DNA of 64,000 nt from Iris pallida (Eukaryota > Streptophyta > Magnoliopsida > Asparagales > Iridaceae). Positions 25,181 to 38,274 of this stretch are shown one piece after another. A model generated the notes under the pieces. The model was not told the origin of the DNA, did not search any database, and saw nothing but the letters and a program-made list of their open reading frames with translations. Location: the NCBI GenBank assembly GCA_029216955.1, contig JANAVB010002199.1, positions 15,143,956 to 15,207,955 on the forward strand, in the 5' to 3' direction. Numbering within the stretch: the first letter of the stretch is position 1; every line of letters begins with the position of its first letter. Position numbers and translations under genes: made by a program.

Positions 25181-25221
25181 AATGATAGTATTTTTACGGG
25201 GATTATCCCGCGGTTCCCTCG

Positions 25222-26677
25222 TGTCACCCCCAGTTTTTAGAAACAGGGGTATTTTTATCATTTTTCATTTTTGAATATTTTTGAAATTATTTATTTATTT
25301 ATAATATTATTTTGGGGTTATTTGAGTCGGGTTTGATTTTCAGCTCAATCCGACTTGAAACGGGGACCCGGGGTAGTGTTGACTCTAGTGGACCACCCAT
25401 TAGTTAGGCATGGCCCACATAATAATATTTTTGGTTAGTGTGTTAGAGTAAATTTTCATGGATAGGTTTAGTTAATTAGAGCATTTAAAACTAGACTAAA
25501 TTAGCCTCAACCTTAAACCTTTTCCCAATATTGATTAATAGGACAAATGGGGGTGTTTTAGTAATTAGTAAATGGGGACACCTAGGCACTTTTTGGGCCA
25601 GCCATAAGGGGGGGGGGAATAGGGAGTGAGTCATCATCATCTTCATTGTTCTCATCCACTTTCTCTCTCTTGTTCTTCCCCAAATTAATTTAGAGAGGAA
25701 CCTCCATTGATTTCATCTCCAAATCAATCATTTCTTCCACCAAATCTTCTTCATTTCTTCTCTACTTCATGAAAGGAAGGAGCTAGCCAAGTTTGGGAGG
25801 ATTCGGAGCTCGTTCGTGTCCATTTGAAATCTCTACGTGTCGGTGTCGTGTCGGAAGACTTTTCCTTTGAATCTCTCTCCCGGAAGGTATAATCTCTCCT
25901 CTAATCCACCCCAACATGCATATAGGATTATTTTGAACCCGTAGGAATGACCCCCATGGTTGTGTCTCCATTTGTGTCTATTTCGTGTCCATTTGGACAC
26001 TTGTAGAGGTGTCCTATGTGTAGGATCGTGTCCTAGTGGGAAAAATCCTATTTGGACACATGTAGATTTATTAGATATTGATTTAATGTTGTTTTAATAT
26101 TTTATTTCAGATTTATGAGTGTGTAGAGATGTGTTTTACTAAGTATCATATTGTATCATATTATTTAATCTATATATGTATATATATGGTTGTATATATA
26201 TCATTCTCTCTCTCTATATATATATATATGTATATATATTGTGGCTTATATATATATATTATGATGTGTGATTTTGTGTTTGGTATGGGGGCATATAGGG
26301 TTCGACCAAGAGGAGTTATATGTGTGTGTTTGTGTTAGTTTAGAGAAGATTGGAGGGTGTTTGAGAGTTGGTGTGAGAGAGAATTGAGAGGAGTTATAGT
26401 GTGTAGTTAGAGAGGGGAATAGAGAGATAGAGAGTGGTGTTAGAGGGGAGGGGGAACACCTGGTTTTGCTGCTACAAACAACAGCTATATGCTGTCCATT
26501 TCACCCACTAATCAGTCCATATAACAGTCCTATCATTGCCCCAACATTCAGCCCTTCAGTCCACTTGTGGCTGTCCCATAACCTGTCATAAGACCCCCTG
26601 TTAACAGCCATCAAACCATCCCATTCATGCCACAAATTTCAGTCCCTAACACCCCTCCAACACAGCCTAGTGACTAC
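25222..26677 (+). mobile_element. Truncated first copy of LTR C
   Basis: Starts TGTCACCCCCAG after CCTCG, as in the complete copy at 27331, and stops at the duplication junction. It exists because of the tandem duplication, not as a separate insertion. It retains the uninterrupted sequence into which element B inserted in copy 2 (CTTGTGGCTGTCCCAT near 26565). Confidence 0.9.
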
Positions 26678-28679
26678 ACTAAGTTGATGGATTCCACACT
26701 TGTTTGAGCACTTTAAAGTGCTCATCACTATATAGGACAAAAAAACTTCGGAGAAAAGTGGCTACATAGAAGAACAAATATCTTCACGAAAAAAGTGTGC
26801 TCAACTTTTTGAGTTTTTACGGCTACAATATCAAAAATAGATAAGCAAATTCGTATTAGTTTAGGCCAAACAACAATAGTGCAGGTTTCAACTTGCCGCG
26901 TTGTTAGAAGTACTAAACGTAAATTTGTGACTCGACAGCAAACTTCAATTTGCAAGTTATCATATTCAGCGCAGCAGCAGGAGTCCGTAAGATTGTTACA
27001 TGAACATTAATAATTGATATTGCAGAGAGGGAAAGATTACACTTTGTATCAGTGAAAATTTATCTCGTGTTTAAATGCGATACGTTAATTTATCTCGTGT
27101 TTAAATGCGATACGTTAATTATGTTTAGGAAATGTCTACAGCATTTTACAGAATTTTACGTTAATTATGATCGATCGATAAATCAATCTTAGATGGTCTT
27201 AAATCGATCTATAATCGATTTATACCCCTCTTCTGGTATGAATGGCTATCCCTATTAAAAAACGGAGCTTATAGCTCATTTTTTAATAGAATGATAGTAT
27301 TTTTACGGGGATTATCCCGCGGTTCCCTCGTGTCACCCCCAGTTTTCAGAAACAGGGGTATTTTTGTCATTTTTCATTTTTGAATATTTTTGAAATTATT
27401 TATTTATTTATAATATTATTTTGGGATTATTTGAGTCGGGTTCGATTTTCAGCTCAATCCGACTTGAAACGGGACCCACCCATTAGTTAGGCATGGCCCA
27501 CATAATAATATTTTTGGTTAGTGTGTTAGAGTAAATTTTTATGGATAGGTTTAGTTAATTAGAGCATTTAAAACTAGACTAAATTAGCCTCAACCTTAAA
27601 CCTTTTTCCCAATATTGATTAATAGGACAAATGGGGGTGTTTTAGTAATTAGTAAATGGGGACACCTAGGCACTTTTTGGGCCAGCCATAAGGGGGGGAA
27701 TAGGGAGTGAGTCATCATCATCTTCATTGTTCTCATCCACTTTCTCTCTCTTGTTCTTCCCCAAATTAATTTAGAGAGGAACCTCCATTGATTTCATCTC
27801 CAAATCAATCATTTCTTCCACCAAATCTTCTTTATTTCTTCTCTACTCCATGAAAGGAAGGAGTAGCCAAGTTTGGGAGGATTCAGAGCTCGTTCGTGTC
27901 CATTTGAAATCTCTACGTGTCGGTGTCGTGTCGGTGTCGTGTCGGAAGGCTTTTCCTTTGAATCTCTCTCCCGGAAGGTATAATCTCTCCTCTAATCCAC
28001 CCCAACATGCATATAGGATTATTTTGAACCCATAGAAATGACTCCCATGGTTGTGTCTCCATTTGTGTCTATTTCGTGTCCATTTGGACACTTGTAGAGG
28101 TGTCCTATGTGTAGGATCGTGTCCTAGTGGGAAAAATCCTATTTGGACACATGTAGATTTATTAGATATTGATTTAATGTTGTTTTAATATTTTATTTCA
28201 GATTTATGAGTGTGTAGAGATGTGTTTTACTAAGTATCATATTGTATCATATTATTTAATCTATATATGTATATATGGTTGTATATATCATTCTCTCTCT
28301 CTCTATATATATATGTATATATATTGTGGCTTATATATATATATATATGTATATATATATTATGATGTGTGATTTTGTGTTTGGTATGGGGCATATAGGG
28401 TTCGGCAAAGAGGAGTTATATGTGTGTGTTTGTGTTAGTTTAGAGAAGATTGGAGGGTGTTTGAGAGTTGGTGTGAGAGAGAATTGAGAGGAGTTATAGT
28501 GTGTAGTTAGAGAGGGGAATAGAGAGATAGAGAGTGGTGTTAGAGGGGGGGAACACCTGGTTTTGCTGCTGCAAACAGCAGCTATATGCTGTCCATTTCA
28601 CCCACTAATCAGTCCATATAACAGTCCTATCATTGCCCCAACATTCAGCCCTTCAGTCCACTTGTGGCTTGTCACGACC

Positions 28680-31233
28680 CGTACCCGCTTTTCGGATACG
28701 AGACGTGTCCAAGCCAGCCTACGCCGCAGAGTCGGCGGTAGAACGCTGTCAAGCCCGCAAGAAATAGATGCTCAAATAAAACAATATTGCTCATTCACAT
28801 TTTTAGATTTATTACAACATTTACAATTTAAAGGAAAGTACAAAGTTTTACATTTAATGAAATGATACAACTGTTTTCTATATCTAGGTTGACCTCAGCA
28901 TACCCAAGTCTTCCCAATGCTAAGAGTGATCGCGGCTACCTGAAAATTGTTGGTTATCCAGTCAGGATTGGAACAAGTACACAAACCGATGGCAGTGCAA
29001 AACACAATAGAATTATCAAGACATGAAAATAACATATGAGAAATGAAAACTGTAAGATAAAGTGATGTCATAGCACGATAGAGAAATAAACAAGGAAAAG
29101 CTAATAAAAGACATCTATCTAAGTGGTGTGAAATATCCGTTTCAACATGTGGACGGCTAGGGGGTAAAATCCGGCATACTGTACGTGTCGTGTGCAGCAG
29201 CTATCGTTCAAGAATAGACATTTTGGGGATATTTCTGGGTAGTCCACATGTATACTAAGATATTTCCCCTCCCGACTACTCCGTGTGAAGAGCGTGTCAA
29301 CAAGCAGCAAGATATATGTATAGACATGAAATGAAAAGACTACTATGAATCGAAAAGCAATCAGAAAGTGCACTTGCCTGAGGTCCTTAGCTGGAGAAAC
29401 CAATAACAATATACCACTAGATGAGCCACAATCAGTCAACACATGTAGAAGTCTCCGGATGCTGAAATAAATAGTACCAACGTTCTCAGAATAGTCAAAT
29501 TAGCTAGGATTGCCTGTCCTTAAGTCCAATTCTGGACACAGGGGCAAAACGGTAATTTCGGGCAAAAACGATGTCCGCCGTTGGACCCGTTTTGCACCGA
29601 AAAGCGTGCCAGAGTCAACGGTCTCTAAAGTCATCAAACTACATGTCTACGGATCCAGTTTTCCGATACGAACCCAACCGTATGTCCAGAGTTGGATTCC
29701 GGCGGGCCGTGCACAAAATCGCCCGTTGAGTAGAACCGCGGGACCCGCAAAACGACATCGATTTCAACTATCTCAGAATCGGACCAAACTTGGCATACAG
29801 GACCAGAAAAACGATACGGTTCTGCTGGTGCAAGTTTCGTCTCGATCTGACGAGCGTGCACGAAGTTATGACCGAATTTGCATTGGACGGATACGGGGCG
29901 ATTTCGACGGATACGCGTCGAATTCGTCGCGCACACGCGACCAATTTGAATTTCGTCAAAGCACACACGACCACGAAGCCGTTACGCAGCTTTCGATGTT
30001 TTCGGTGCGCGACCACGTCGTCCGGAATGGCGGGACGGACGTCGTGTGGAGCGATTTCTAAGTTTTTAAAACAGATTTTTCTCTAACTTTGAAGTTAATT
30101 TAACAGCGATATAATTGATGAAAAATAAATCTATAAACAGGGTTTCCATCTCGTATATGTTGTCAAAATTTGCCTTCAAATGGATTTTCGAAATCATGCA
30201 TGGTTTGGGCGAAAACTGGCCGCGAACTAGGGTGTTTGGACTGAACTTTACGTCCTGTTTTGGACAGGATTTCGTCAATCTTCGGACTCGGTTCGTGGCG
30301 CGTGTCGTGCAAAGTAAATCTAGCTAATGGGATCGAAACGAAGATGGTAAGGTTAGAAGCATACCAAAGAAAATGGCTCGACGATTAGTCGAGCGTGCGC
30401 GAAGAAAACGCACGGCGAAAACACCTCGGCGGACTGCACTAGCCGCTGCTTTTGCGCGCTGACCCGGCATGCGCGCGCTGGTCCGACGGCCCGGCCGGTC
30501 GACGGCGCGCCCAGGGCGGTGCGTGCGCCCGCTGAGGCGCGCCCAGGTGGGTGGCGGCGCTAGGGTTTGTTTTCTCGCGACAGTTCTGTTTGTCTCCCTC
30601 GATTCCTAACGTTTACGCATATATATGCATAGGTGAAGTCCTTCTCGGGTTGTTGGGCTCCTGTGGGAAATTAGTTTGGGGTGGGGGCTGCTCTTCGCGT
30701 AAGGGAGGGGGTCGGGGAAACGTTTAGGTGGGCTCGGGTTCTAAGAGCCTCTGCTGCTAAGTACTCGTGGGGGTCGGGGTTCAAGCCGAGGCCGAGAGCT
30801 ATGCTGGTTGGGGTGCATTTGTTACTAGCAAACTAGTAACTTAAGGGGGTCAGGCTTGGGGCCTTGCTTGCTGCGCTGGCTCCAATGGGGTGCTCTATCT
30901 TCTCTAATTCTATTTGCTGGATCAGTTTGATTACAGAACTCAAATGACTGGGTTGTTTATTCTTCTATTTCTTTTTCTTTCTTTCATATATAAAAAATCT
31001 ATATATACATATATACATCTATGTATACATGTATATATTCCTATATTATTCATATAATCATTTATTCACAAAATCTTTTCATATATTTAAAAAGACCCAT
31101 ATATATGCATATACACACACAACCATATATATATATGTATATATATGATATATATTTATATTACTTACACCTATACACGTATACATATATTTTTTATATA
31201 CATACACAAATACTTTTACCTATAATATATACA

Positions 31234-31315
<82 letters not shown>

Positions 31316-31568
31316 GACACTTATATATTATACATTTATAAATTTACACATATCTTTTTGTTAACGAAATAATATTGGTAATTCTAATAGTAGTAAATAA
31401 TGGATATTTTAATAACCACAATAATAATGTTAATATTATACAACCTCAACGAAGTAATAATAAAATAACAAATTTTTAATAAGCCAATGATTAATTATTT
31501 ATAAAATCTAAAATAAGCAATAAAATAATATTTAAAATATTTCAAAATTTTCGGGAAGGGGAGCTACA
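28680..31568 (-). repeat. 3' LTR of element B
   Basis: 2889 bp. On + it starts TGTCACGACCCGTACCC and ends GAGCTACA. It includes the CTGAC block (complement at 28961-28965) with acceptor-like AG at 28940-28941, a CpG-rich stretch about 29540-30060, a GC-rich leader region about 30400-30590 and a (TA)n at about 31231-31312. The 183-codon antisense frame at 29510-30061 is treated as incidental. Confidence 0.92.
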
Positions 31569-34317
31569 AATCTACCCACCTTAAAATAATTTCGTCCTCG
31601 AAATTTTTAACTTATCTATATGCCTCAACTGTAAACATAAAATATAAGAAAATAAATCCACTCTTACTGCAATATCCTCAGATTTTAATTTCTCAAATCT
31701 ATTTATATCCTCCTCTTAGCCATTTCGTAACTACAATTTATCGAGGACTTCTACCCACCTTTGATCACGCTACTGCTTCAATCTCATGTCGCTAAAACTT
31801 ATACTATTCCAACTAATTGCTAAAGTTTCTATCAATACACCTACTGTATATGGCATCTATAATCCTCTCCTATTTATCCGGCAACCCAAAATTTAGCAAG
31901 CAGTCAAATTTACACAAATAGCTAAGAGATATTGATAAATTTTAGTAAGCATGACCATTCCCTCTCCGAAATAGGAAGGACGTGAAGGTAAGGGGGAATA
32001 ATCGAAAGCAGATATGAAGTTCCCAAGGCGATAGAGGGTATCCAAATGATGTAGACAGAAAGAAAATTTGTGAACCATTGACTGACTTGCTAGATGGGTT
32101 ACTATAGTGCAATCACTTGCTAAATTGAAGAACTCCTCGTTTCTTGGAGGGGTTTGCAATCCTTGCAATACGGAAACTCCGTTCTCGAAATTCTAATTCA
32201 AACAAGGTTCCATAACGGAACGAAATTTGAAAAATCAAGATTGTGGTCTTAATGGGTTCTCTATTTGGCCATCAGTCGTTGGTTGGATGATTATTGGGTT
32301 TCCATCTACATAGACTGGACAAGATCCCAGGTAAAACTATTCCTACTAGATTATGGTATTTTAGAATAGGTTACTATCCAAGGGATTGAACTAGTTACTA
32401 GTCAGGTTGATTAGTTAGGTCCCTAAAGCTCAAAATGCACCTTCCGTGGCTTTGTGTTTAAGGAGAACATGAGACCTCAATTGGATGGCATACTAGTGGC
32501 ATGTGCATAGTGGGCTCCGAATAGATCACAACCATATATTGGGTCGAAGGAATTGAGTCGAGGTTGAGGCTCTAATGGGAGTCGAAAAATATACCGGTAT
32601 TACGGTAAGAGTTATGGCTAATCTTTTTTTTTTTTTTTTTTTTCCTGAAAGTTATACCATAAAAATAGAGTACAAGGGGACGGGTTTGAGTGGGACATGA
32701 TATACCTAGGTGAAGGTAAACTCGTCTAAATCTTACATATGAAATTTGTTGGGAGGTAACAGCTGGTCTCGTGCTCCGAATATTAATGACACGGACGAGG
32801 CACAAAATAATCTAAATGGAAAGTGGAAGTCCATGGGGGCACTAATTGTCATGCTAATGGATATTATTCTAATCAATTGGTAATTCTGGTTATCCTAAAA
32901 ATTTTAGAAGGCTTGCGGTCTACCCACCTTAGAGACTAGGATATGGTGGCAAGGTTTTTGTCACAGGACTGGCCGATGGTAGCTACAATTGCATATACAA
33001 CTATCACAGTCATAGGGACCCTCTATATCTATCTATCAATTACGAGTTTTCGTCTTTCCAATCAGCGAAAGACGAAAACAATAAAGAGTTCAAGAGATGT
33101 CACTGAACACAATTACGCGATTCAAGGGCAAATGTATAATTCAAGAGGAGTTGTCAAAGCAGTCGCGGATGAGATCCTAGAGACAGCTATATCTCAATCC
33201 ACGTAGAGTAATTAGATGAAGAGCGAACCAAATGCATCATGGTTGATCAGACCGTAATACAATGATTCTGATTAGACAATATGTTAGCGGGCGTCCCCAA
33301 TAAACATAAGTCTCGAATCAAGCTCGATAAAAGAGTAAGCTTGCAAAACTAGGCTGTAATTGCAGCATTGGTCAAGAGAGTCAAAATACAAACATGCGAG
33401 ATTTTTGAAAGTAGAATAAGTCGTTTGAGTTTTGGAGAAAAACAAAACCTTACCTAGTGTTCTTGCTTATATAGTCTTCCTACAATCTTACCACCCCTAA
33501 AGTCTTGGTCAACTACAACATAGTTTTAGCAAGTTCTATAACCTATGATCCTCAAAATAATTTCATTTCTATTGGTTGTGCCTCGCCAGTGCGCTGCTGG
33601 CTGGCCATTGCAGTCGTAAGGTTTATTCCAACTATTTTCCTAAGACTTCTAGGATATCTAAGGGTCTAATCTGATTGACTAGGATAGATAGTGTATCATC
33701 TGCCTATAAGTCTCAATCCTTACAGTAAAAGGTTGACCGAGGAGGAATTAACTGACGACGAGGAAAATAAGAACATCCTAACATTTATCTCTTATATTTC
33801 AAATAGTCGAGGAAAAGACTTTGAATCAATCTACTTCGAGGTTCACACAGGAATACAAAATCAGAAATTATAAACTAATTCCTTATAGTAAAAGAGAATT
33901 CAAAAATAGACAATCCTAACTTATCATGTGATGTTTATAACTAATAGGGCAAAAGAAAATTAAACAGTTTATCATCAAAATTAACTCCTTAATTCTAGGC
34001 AAGTCTAACATACCAAGTGAATAGTATATTCACATGGGGTCATATCGTCATATCAAAGTAAGAGTGTACCTACAGGGTTCTAGCAAGCAATCTAAATTTA
34101 ATAATTCCGAATTGTATGTCCTATTTAATAACCTTAACTACCCCACCGGTCAATTTAAACAAGGGACTCCTAGTCCTAGTCATTCTCCTAAATCATTTTA
34201 GTCCTAATTGTGAATGAGCATTTCCTGGGCGCAGGCTCGCAATAGTACGACTAACGTACCATCACGAGTTCGCATATCTTTTGCGAAAACGGACCTGCAT
34301 GGGCCACCACAAAAACT
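31569..34317 (-). other. Non-coding internal region of element B
   Basis: On the minus strand the PPT TAAGGTGGGTAGA adjoins the 3' LTR at 31569-31585, preceded by the AATTTCG-AGGA-CGAAATT hairpin motif (about 31591-31610). No frame over about 90 codons and no gag or pol motif are visible on either strand. A poly(T) run is at about 32624-32643. Confidence 0.8.
34292..34309 (-). other. Primer-binding site of element B, tRNA-Ile type
   Basis: On the minus strand TGGTGGCCCATGCAGGTC lies 8 bp from the LTR end. It is perfectly complementary over 18 nt to the 3' end of plant tRNA-Ile(AAU) as I know it (CCTGCATGGGCCA plus CCA). Confidence 0.85.
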
Positions 34318-36893
34318 TGTCACGACCCGTACCCGCTTTTCGGATACGAGACGTGTCCAAGCTAGCCTACGCCGCAGAGTCGGCGGTAGAACGCTGTCAA
34401 GCCCGCAAGAAATAGATGCTCAAATAAAACAATATTGCTCATTCACATTTCTAGATTTATTACAACATTTACAATTTAAAGGAAAGTACAAAGTTTTACA
34501 TTTAATGAAATGATACAACTGTTTTCTATATCTAGGTTGACCTCAGCATATCCAAGTCTTCCCAATGCTAAGAGTGATCGCGGCTACCTGAAAATTGTTG
34601 GTTATCCAGTCAGGATTGGAACAAGTACACAAATCGACGGCAGTGCAAAACACAATAGAATTATCAAGACATGAAAATAACATATGAGAAATAAAAACTG
34701 TAAGATAAAGTGATGTCATAGCACGATAGAAAAATAAACAAGGAAAAGCTAATAAAAGACATCTATCTAAGTGGTGTGAAATATCCGTTTCAACATGTGG
34801 ACGGCTAGGGGGTAAAATCCGGCATACTGCACGTGTCGTGTGCAGCAGCTATCGTTCAAGAATAGACATTTTGGGGATATTTCTGGGTAGTCCACATGTA
34901 TACTAAGATATTTCCCCTCCCGACTACTCCGTGTGACGAGCGTGTCAACAAGCAGCAAGATATATGTATAGACATGAAATGAAAAGACTACTATGAATCG
35001 AAAAGCAATCAGAAAGTACACTTGCCTGAGGTCCTTAGCTGGAGAAACCAATAACAATATACCACTAGATGAGCCACAATCAGTCAACACATGTAGAAGT
35101 CTCCGGATGCTGAAATAAATAGTACCAACGTTCTCAGAATAGTCAAATTAGCTAGGATTGCCTGTCCTTAAGTCCAATTCTGGACACAGGGGCAAAACGG
35201 TAATTTCGGGCAAAAACGATGTCCGCCGTTGGACCCGTTTTGCACCGAAAAGCGTACCAGAGTCAACGGTCTCTAAAGTCATCAAACTATATGTCTACGG
35301 ATCCAGTTTTCTGATACGAACCCAACCGTATGTCCAGAGTTGGATTCCGGCGGGCCGTGCACAAAATCGCCCGTTGAGTGGAACCGCGGGACCCGCAAAA
35401 CGACGTCGATTTCAACTATCTCAGAATCAGACCAAACTTGGCATACAGGACCAGAAAAATGATACGGTTCTGCTGGCGCAAGTTTCGTCTCGATCTGACG
35501 AGCGTGCACGAAGTTATGACCGAATTTGCATTGGACGGATACGGGGCGATTTCGACGGATACGCGTCGAATTCGTCGCGCACACGCGACCAATTTGAATT
35601 CCGTCAAAGCACACACGACCACGAAGCCATTACGCAGCTTTCGATGTTTTCGGTGCGCGACCACGTCGTCCGGAATGGCGGGACGGACGTCGTGTGGAGC
35701 GATTTCTAAGTTTTTAAAACAGATTTTTCTCTAACTTTGAAGTTAATTTAACAGCGATATAATTGATGAAAAATAAATCTATAAACAGGGTTTCCATCTC
35801 GTATATGTTGTCAAAATTTGCCTTCAAATGGATTTTCGAAATCATGCATGGTTTGGGCGAAAACTGGCCGCGAACTAGGGTGTTTGGACTGAACTTTACG
35901 TCCTGTTTTGGACAGGATTTCGTCAATCTTCGGACTCGGTTCGTGGCGCGTGTCGTGCAAAGTAAATCTAGCTAATGGGATAGAAACGAAGATGGTAAGG
36001 TTAGAAGCATACCAAAGAAAATGGCTCGACGATTAGTCGAGCGTGCGCGAAGAAAACGCACGGCGAAAACACCTCGGCGGACTGCACTAGCCGCTGCTTT
36101 TGCGCGCTGACCCGGCATGCGCGCGCTGGTCCGACGGCCCGGCCGGTCGACGGTGCGCCCAGGGCGGTGCGTGCGCCCGCTGAGGCGCGCCCAGGTGGGT
36201 GGCGGCGCTAGGGTTTGTTTTCTCGCGGCAGTTCTGTTTGTCTCCCTCGATTCCTAACGTTTACGCATATATATGCATAGGTGAAGTCCTTCTCGGGTTG
36301 TTGGGCTCCTGTGGGAAATTAGTTTGGGGTGGGGGCTGCTCTTCGCGTAAGGGAGGGGGTCGGGGAAACGTTTAGGTGGGCTCGGGTTCTAAGAGCCTCT
36401 GCTGCTAAGTACTCGTGGGGGTCGGGGTTCAAGCTGAGGCCGAGAGCTATGCTGGTTGGGGTGCGTTTGTTACTAGCAAACTAGTAACTTAAGGGGGTCA
36501 GGCTTGGGGCCTTGCTTGCTGCGCTGGCTCCAATGGGGTGCTCTATCTTCTCTAATTCTATTTGCTGGATCAGTTTGATTACAGAACTCAAATGATTGGG
36601 TTGTTTATTCTTCTATTTCTTTTTCTTTCTTTCATATATAAAAAATCTATATATACATATATACATCTATGTATACATGTATATATTCCTATATTATTCA
36701 TATAATCATTTATTCACAAAATCTTTTCATATATTTAAAAAGACCCATATATATGCATATACACACACAACCATATATATATATGTATATATGTGATATA
36801 TATGATATATATTTATATTACTTACACCTATACACGTATACATATATTTTTTATATACATACACAAATACTTTTACCTATAATATATACATCT

Positions 36894-36960
<67 letters not shown>

Positions 36961-37213
36961 GACACTTATATATTATACATTTATAAATTTACACATATCT
37001 TTTTGTTAACGAAATAATATTGGTAATTCTAATAGTAGTAAATAATGGATATTTTAATAACCACAATAATAATGTTAATATTATACAACCTCAACGAAGT
37101 AATAATAAAATAACAAATTTTTAATAAGCCAATGATTAATTATTTATAAAATCTAAAATAAGCAATAAAATAATATTTAAAATATTTCAAAATTTTCGGG
37201 AAGGGGAGCTACA
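34318..37213 (-). repeat. 5' LTR of element B
   Basis: 2896-bp repeat of 28680-31568 with about 99% identity by eye. It contains the same CTGAC block at about 34599-34603 (complement) and a (TA)n at 36899-36957. Confidence 0.92.
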
Positions 37214-37218
37214 TGGCT

Positions 37219-37790
37219 GTCCCATAACCTGTCATAAGACCCCCTGTTAACAGCCATCAAACCATCCCATTCATGCCACAAATTTCAGTCCCTAACACTC
37301 CTCCAACACAGCCTAGTGACTACCCCCATGGCCATCCAAAATCAGTCCAATACAGTCCAGATTTCAGTCCTATATGCTGTCCATAGCTGCCATTGAATTG
37401 TCCTAAAATTCAGTCCTAAAACCCATACATGCTGTCCATATTTCAGCCCATTGGCAACTCCCTAAAACCTGTCCTAACATGCTCTACATATCAGTCCAAA
37501 TCTGCCCTTTAACACCCCTTAAACATAGCCTATATGGCTGTCCTTTACATCCCCTAAATCAGTCCATTTATGTCCCATATAGCTACTCTAAAACTAGTCC
37601 ACTAAACCACTTGTTGGCTGTCCTAATTCAGCCATGGTATGCCCCCATCAAACCATCCCAAAACAGTCCAATATTGGCCCCTTAACATCAGCCCAATTAG
37701 CCTCTATATAACTGTCCATAACCTGTCAAATAGATGCCCCACAAATCAGTCCTAACATGTACAAATCAGTCCACTTTAGTGCCTTATGTG
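37219..37790 (+). repeat. CAGTCC/GCTGTCC degenerate array in LTR C
   Basis: Words such as CAGTCC, GCTGTCC, CAGCCC and CCTGTCC recur every 15-40 bases, continuing an array that starts at about 28590 before the element B insertion and that is also in the truncated copy (about 26480-26660). The + strand is C-rich and poor in G, so the transcript would be weakly structured. Confidence 0.75.
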
Positions 37791-38274
37791 TGTGTGTGTG
37801 TGTGTTATGAGTTTGTGTGTGTGTGTATGAGAGCCTAGTGAGCATAGCTAGTAGCCTATAGGTTAGTCTATGTGTAAACCTATAGGAAAGCTTATAGGTG
37901 AGTGATATATGTGAGTATTGTGTGTGAGTGAGTTGTGTGGGTGAGTGTTAGGATGATGTGAGAATGGGAGAATATCATGGTAGGGTAATGAGGGTAAACC
38001 AATATATGTTATGAGATAGGCTAGATACCTAAGATACCTTTATTTCTTGGTAGGTAAACCTTAGATAGGATAGTATCTAGCTACCCTAAGGAGCCTAGGC
38101 TAGTATCTTGGGTATTAGCGGGGTTTCCTTTGTATTGGGCAAGGTATCGGGATTTACCTTGGTAGGGTAATGTGGGTTTTACCTAGAAATAAGGTATTTG
38201 AGTTTGGAGTCTAAGATGGTTAGAACTTGGTTTTCTTGGTTGGTAATGATCAAATATAGTGCTCCTAGACTAGT

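Larger units (their letters stand above)
24569..28679. repeat. 2109-bp tandem segmental duplication
   Basis: Copy 1 is 24569-26677; copy 2 starts at 26678. Each has about 653 bp of flanking DNA followed by the first 1.4-1.5 kb of LTR C. Copy 2 continues into the rest of LTR C. The junction reads GTGACTAC|ACTAAGTTG, where the LTR parent has GTGACTACCCCC and the flank parent has AACACACTAAG, leaving about 2 bp (AC) of microhomology. The copies differ by a few substitutions, a gap of about 30 bp (copy 2 lacks GGGGTAGTGTTGACTCTAG and neighbours) and a 12-bp GTGTCG expansion in copy 2. Confidence 0.93.
28680..37213 (-). mobile_element. Element B: gypsy-type LTR retrotransposon without genes
   Basis: 8.5 kb on the minus strand, inserted in solo LTR C with target duplication TGGCT (28675-28679 and 37214-37218). 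LTRs: 34318-37213 (5') and 28680-31568 (3'), each about 2.9 kb, beginning TGTAGCTCCCC and ending GGGTCGTGACA. The internal region 31569-34317 (2749 bp) has a PBS and PPT but no gag or pol reading frame that I can recognise, so it resembles a LARD-type nonautonomous element. By eye the LTRs differ at roughly two dozen positions, mostly transitions, plus microsatellite length, so it is younger than element A. Confidence 0.92.

Noticed and set aside
29510..30061. 183-codon + strand frame in the element B LTR (again at 35158-35709)
   Set aside because: Antisense to the element, in CpG-rich LTR DNA with overlapping frames on both strands and no recognisable domain. Identity of the two copies is due to LTR duplication.
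32943..33206. 87-codon + frame with a hydrophobic segment inside element B
   Set aside because: Antisense to the element, isolated and without family resemblance.
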